Shown here in pieces: positions 5,237-7,652 of a stretch of DNA of 7,652 nt. Within the stretch, counting starts at the first letter, position 1; each line of letters opens with the position of its first letter. This DNA comes from CAYVKY01 sp964452115 (GTDB lineage Bacteria > Bacteroidota > Ignavibacteria > Tepidaquicellales > Tepidaquicellaceae). Both the position numbers and the translations under genes were made by a program. The stretch covers positions 1 to 7,652 of the forward strand of contig CAYVKY010000113.1 in the NCBI GenBank assembly GCA_964452115.1, given 5' to 3'. The notes below the pieces were generated by a model. The model did not search any database and had not been told where the DNA came from. It saw nothing but the letters and a program-made list of their open reading frames with translations.

Positions 5237-7309
5237 TTACATTCCTGCTGATGGAGGAGCCGGCTGATCTGCTTTTCCTCTGTTTCTTAACGGAATATAA
5301 ATCAGAACCAGTCCGATGATTACAAGAATAATTAATCCGATTAAAAGCGGTGGATCCTGAAATATTTTCATAATATGAACTTCTGCAATCTTGAAAGGTG
5401 CGAATGCAAGCCCGGTCAGTGCTTCACCCGCAATGAGTCCGGATGCAAGCAGAATGCCGACATTGTCAATGCGCACTCTCTGTGCCTCATTATAACCTTT
5501 TTTCTTAATAATAATTTCTGCAATACCTTTTATGATACCGCCGATAAAAATTGCAAATGTTGTTTCAAGCGGCAGATACATACCGACTGCAACAAGCATA
5601 GGAGATTTCACCTGCATAAGAATAAATGCCAGTCCCATAAGCAGTCCGACTATAATTAACGGCCAAGCCATATCGCCGCCGACTATACCGTTTGAAAGCA
5701 TTGCCATAAGTCCGCCCTGCGGTGCCGGAAGTGACTTGCTTCCGAAACCTCCGATATATGGCGGGGTTGCCATTTTACCCTGTGCAATGTCTGCCTGATT
5801 TAAAAGATTTAATACATAGAACATAACCAAACCTGACACAACTACGCCGATAATATTACCAACCTGCATCTTCCAAGGAGTACCGCCGAGAATATGTCCG
5901 ACTTTTAAATCCTGTAGCATTTCGCCTGCAACGGCTGCTGCTACGCACACAAGCGCCGCAACGCCGAGTACTGCTGCCACGCCGCCGTGGTCTTTATCCA
6001 CACCCATAATAACCATAATCAATGCCGTGATTACGAGAGCCGTTAATGTAAGTCCGCTGATTGGATTGTTGCTTGAACCGATGATGCCGACAAGATATCC
6101 AGAAATTGCGGCAAAGAAGAATGCAAGTACAATCAAAAGTGTTGCTGCTACAATTGCCGGTGCAAGAGATGTTCCGAATACAAAATAAGTGATTACGAAT
6201 GTAACCGCTGCAACTATTATTATTCCGAGCATAATATACGAGAATTTCAAATCCTGTTCGGTTCTTGGGATATTTAATTCGTGACCGGCAGCTGCTTTCT
6301 TTACGTCGCTGATAGACCTTGAAAGCCCTGCAAAAAGAGATTTTCTCATACTGTAAAGCGTATAGAAAGCACCCATAAGCATTCCGCCGATTGCAATCGG
6401 TCTTACAATATATCTCCAAATCTGGCCTATCTGAAATGCAGGATCTTGAACATTTTCCAATGCTTTTGCGGGATCCATGTGAGTGGTTGCAGCCAAATAT
6501 CCCGCCCAGTCAGAAATAAATTGAGGTGTGATATACGGCGAAATAAAATAATAAATTATCGGAGTAAGCAGTCCCCATGCAAGAAGTCCGCCGCTGAAGT
6601 TAAGTGATGCATATTTTGGTCCGATTATATAACCGACACCGACATAAGCGGGACTGATACCCGGGGCGCTGATGAGCATTCCACCTTTTGCCTGAATTGC
6701 AGTTCCGGGAATTTTAAGACCTGCAAAGAACGGGAAATATCTTTCCCAGCTTGCCGGGAAGAAACTGAATTGCGATAATGCCTGTACGGCAACGCCGATT
6801 CCCATTGCTCCGAATAAAAACTTTGAGCCGCCTCCGCTGCCCTGACCTGACTTATGAATTTCAGATGCGGCTACGGATTCCGGAAATACGAGGTCTGCAT
6901 CTTCCACCATCACACGGCGAAGAAGTGCCACAAACATAATTCCGAGAATACCGCCTGCGATAAGAATTACAGACGCTGTAATATAACTTAATTGAAAATC
7001 CGGTTTCCAGATGAAAAATGCAGGAAGTGTAAAGATAGCACCTGCTGCTACTGATTCACCGATTGAACCGACCGTTCTTGTGAAGTTTTCTTCGAGTATT
7101 GAACCCTTGAAAAGTTTAAGTATAGCCATTCCAAGCACTGCGGCAGGATATGTAGCCGCAATTGTCATACCCGCTTTTAATCCGAGATATGCATTAGCCG
7201 CACCCAGAATAACCGCAAGCACAAGACCGATAATTAAAGCTCGTATCGTGAATTCAGGCAGCGATGTCTCCGATGCAACAAATGGTACAAATTTTTTTTG
7301 TTCTGACAT
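5237..7309 (-). CDS. OPT-family oligopeptide transporter (690 aa)
   Basis: Polytopic inner-membrane transporter of the oligopeptide transporter (OPT) superfamily, prokaryotic branch; family members import oligopeptides, or metal-chelator complexes in some relatives, probably driven by protons. Many hydrophobic segments span the protein from about residue 20 to 672. Family landmarks include YLGLKAGMTIAATYPAAVLG (41-60), the ENFTRTVGSIGES stretch (74-86), VFPESVAASEIHKSG (141-155), GSSNNPISGLT (411-421) and LASGLIAGEALTG (621-633). Length matches the usual 600-700 residues. A short hydrophilic N-terminus (MSEQKKF) and a Pro/Ala-rich tail (ADQPAPPSAGM) flank the membrane core. The start is supported by AAAGG 7 nt upstream. 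It is the first gene of an operon with the PqqD-like gene and pepD, suggesting peptide uptake followed by hydrolysis. Peptide rather than siderophore or metal-chelate substrate is inferred mainly from the pepD neighbour. Confidence 0.95.
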   Translation of the reverse strand: MSEQKKFVPFVASETSLPEFTIRALIIGLVLAVILGAANAYLGLKAGMTIAATYPAAVLGMAILKLFKGSILEENFTRTVGSIGESVAAGAIFTLPAFFIWKPDFQLSYITASVILIAGGILGIMFVALLRRVMVEDADLVFPESVAASEIHKSGQGSGGGSKFLFGAMGIGVAVQALSQFSFFPASWERYFPFFAGLKIPGTAIQAKGGMLISAPGISPAYVGVGYIIGPKYASLNFSGGLLAWGLLTPIIYYFISPYITPQFISDWAGYLAATTHMDPAKALENVQDPAFQIGQIWRYIVRPIAIGGMLMGAFYTLYSMRKSLFAGLSRSISDVKKAAAGHELNIPRTEQDLKFSYIMLGIIIVAAVTFVITYFVFGTSLAPAIVAATLLIVLAFFFAAISGYLVGIIGSSNNPISGLTLTALVITALIMVIMGVDKDHGGVAAVLGVAALVCVAAAVAGEMLQDLKVGHILGGTPWKMQVGNIIGVVVSGLVMFYVLNLLNQADIAQGKMATPPYIGGFGSKSLPAPQGGLMAMLSNGIVGGDMAWPLIIVGLLMGLAFILMQVKSPMLVAVGMYLPLETTFAIFIGGIIKGIAEIIIKKKGYNEAQRVRIDNVGILLASGLIAGEALTGLAFAPFKIAEVHIMKIFQDPPLLIGLIILVIIGLVLIYIPLRNRGKADQPAPPSAGM

Positions 7310-7316
7310 AGAATAA

Positions 7317-7321
7317 CCTTT
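7317..7321 (-). promoter_or_regulatory. Ribosome binding site of the OPT transporter gene
   Basis: AAAGG on the minus strand with a 7-nt spacer to the ATG at 7309, supporting that start. The 170-nt intergenic stretch upstream (7310-7479) is strongly AT-rich and must carry the operon promoter, but several weak hexamer pairs compete and I do not assign one. Confidence 0.6.
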
Positions 7322-7479
7322 AATTTTGTATATAAAATTTATGGTGAGTTAAAATATTTATTTTTTTCGATTTCATTTGAATAAGATACTAATAAATTAG
7401 AATCAAAAAAAGTAAATAAATAAGTGAAATGTGATAACATTTTTGTCATTAGTTATTATCAAACCTTTTTTACAAAATT

Positions 7480-7652
7480 TCAGGTTTCGTGGTCTCTTTC
7501 TTTGCCTGTGAATTTGTTAACGGTGGTGTCGATAGCTGAAGTATATGTCCGGCAGATGTCGCCCCATGCGTCGTAGTCCTGTGCCTGTGTGATTGTACCG
7601 GACGTGCCGTCAATTACTGCACGAATATTGCCTAAATGGTCTTTGAAATAAT
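7480..7652 (-). CDS. C-terminal fragment of an RHS repeat-associated core protein, truncated
   Basis: The last 56 codons of a gene entering from the right edge. The translation contains the RHS core signature YFKDHLGNIRAVID, then YDAWGD and NKFTGKERDHET, after which TGA follows immediately. RHS/YD-repeat proteins are large secreted or surface proteins whose core forms a shell around a variable C-terminal toxin or effector. Complete cores normally continue from KERDxET into GYDYFGARYYD and then the variable tip; here that part is absent in all three minus-strand frames, and the following DNA is unrelated AT-rich spacer. The gene is therefore either a decayed remnant or a fragment left by rearrangement; the missing upstream part prevents deciding. 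No immunity-like gene follows, since the next gene is the OPT transporter. Confidence 0.8.
   Translation of the reverse strand, partial: YFKDHLGNIRAVIDGTSGTITQAQDYDAWGDICRTYTSAIDTTVNKFTGKERDHET

Noticed and set aside
7378..7406. Possible promoter TTGATT-17-TATTCA for the OPT operon
   Set aside because: The -10 hexamer is poor, the leader would be long and other weak pairs exist nearby in AT-rich sequence; not strong enough to annotate.
7431..7462. Imperfect dyad TGATAAC...GTTATTATCA between the RHS fragment and the OPT gene
   Set aside because: The stem needs a 3-nt bulge and has a long loop, it is AT-rich, and no T-tract follows, so it is neither a convincing terminator nor a clear operator.

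Overview
This is a contig segment, probably from a metagenome-assembled genome, because it contains a run of exactly 100 Ns at 3288-3387. It most likely comes from a member of the Bacteroidota/Ignavibacteriota side of the FCB group. The best clue is the first gene: a secreted protein ending in a type IX secretion (T9SS) type A sorting domain with the NYPNPFNP linker typical of those lineages. Base composition looks moderately AT-rich by eye. The lineage call is inference; no marker gene is present.

Every recognisable gene lies on the minus strand. Right to left, in transcription order: (1) at the right edge, the last 56 codons of an RHS-type protein (7480-7652), which stops abruptly inside its conserved core; (2) a tight three-gene operon consisting of an OPT-family oligopeptide transporter (5237-7309), a small PqqD-fold protein (4863-5231) and an M20-family aminoacyl-histidine dipeptidase, PepD (3410-4870), with a 5-nt gap and then an 8-nt overlap between genes; (3) the 100-N scaffold gap; (4) an aldo/keto reductase (2107-3135); (5) a T9SS cargo protein (133-1809) that has its own sigma70-like promoter and its own intrinsic terminator.

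The operon reads as peptide import followed by cytoplasmic hydrolysis. The PqqD-like gene between importer and peptidase is the unexpected part. PqqD-fold proteins are normally peptide-binding (RRE) chaperones for radical-SAM or other RiPP enzymes, and none is visible here.

The two intergenic stretches on either side of the aldo/keto reductase (1810-2106 and 3136-3287) are dense with short palindromes. There are three REP-like hairpins sharing the loop core ATGCTCCAGCGT but with two different, compensating outer stems, a GGCGAAC/GTTCGCC hairpin, and a perfect 28-nt palindrome. Four of the five are led by CTCGT and the fifth by CCCGT. The 1810-2106 stretch also holds an interrupted 7-bp tandem repeat (TCATATT-like) that runs right up to the reductase stop codon. 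No tRNA, rRNA, CRISPR array or complete mobile element was seen.
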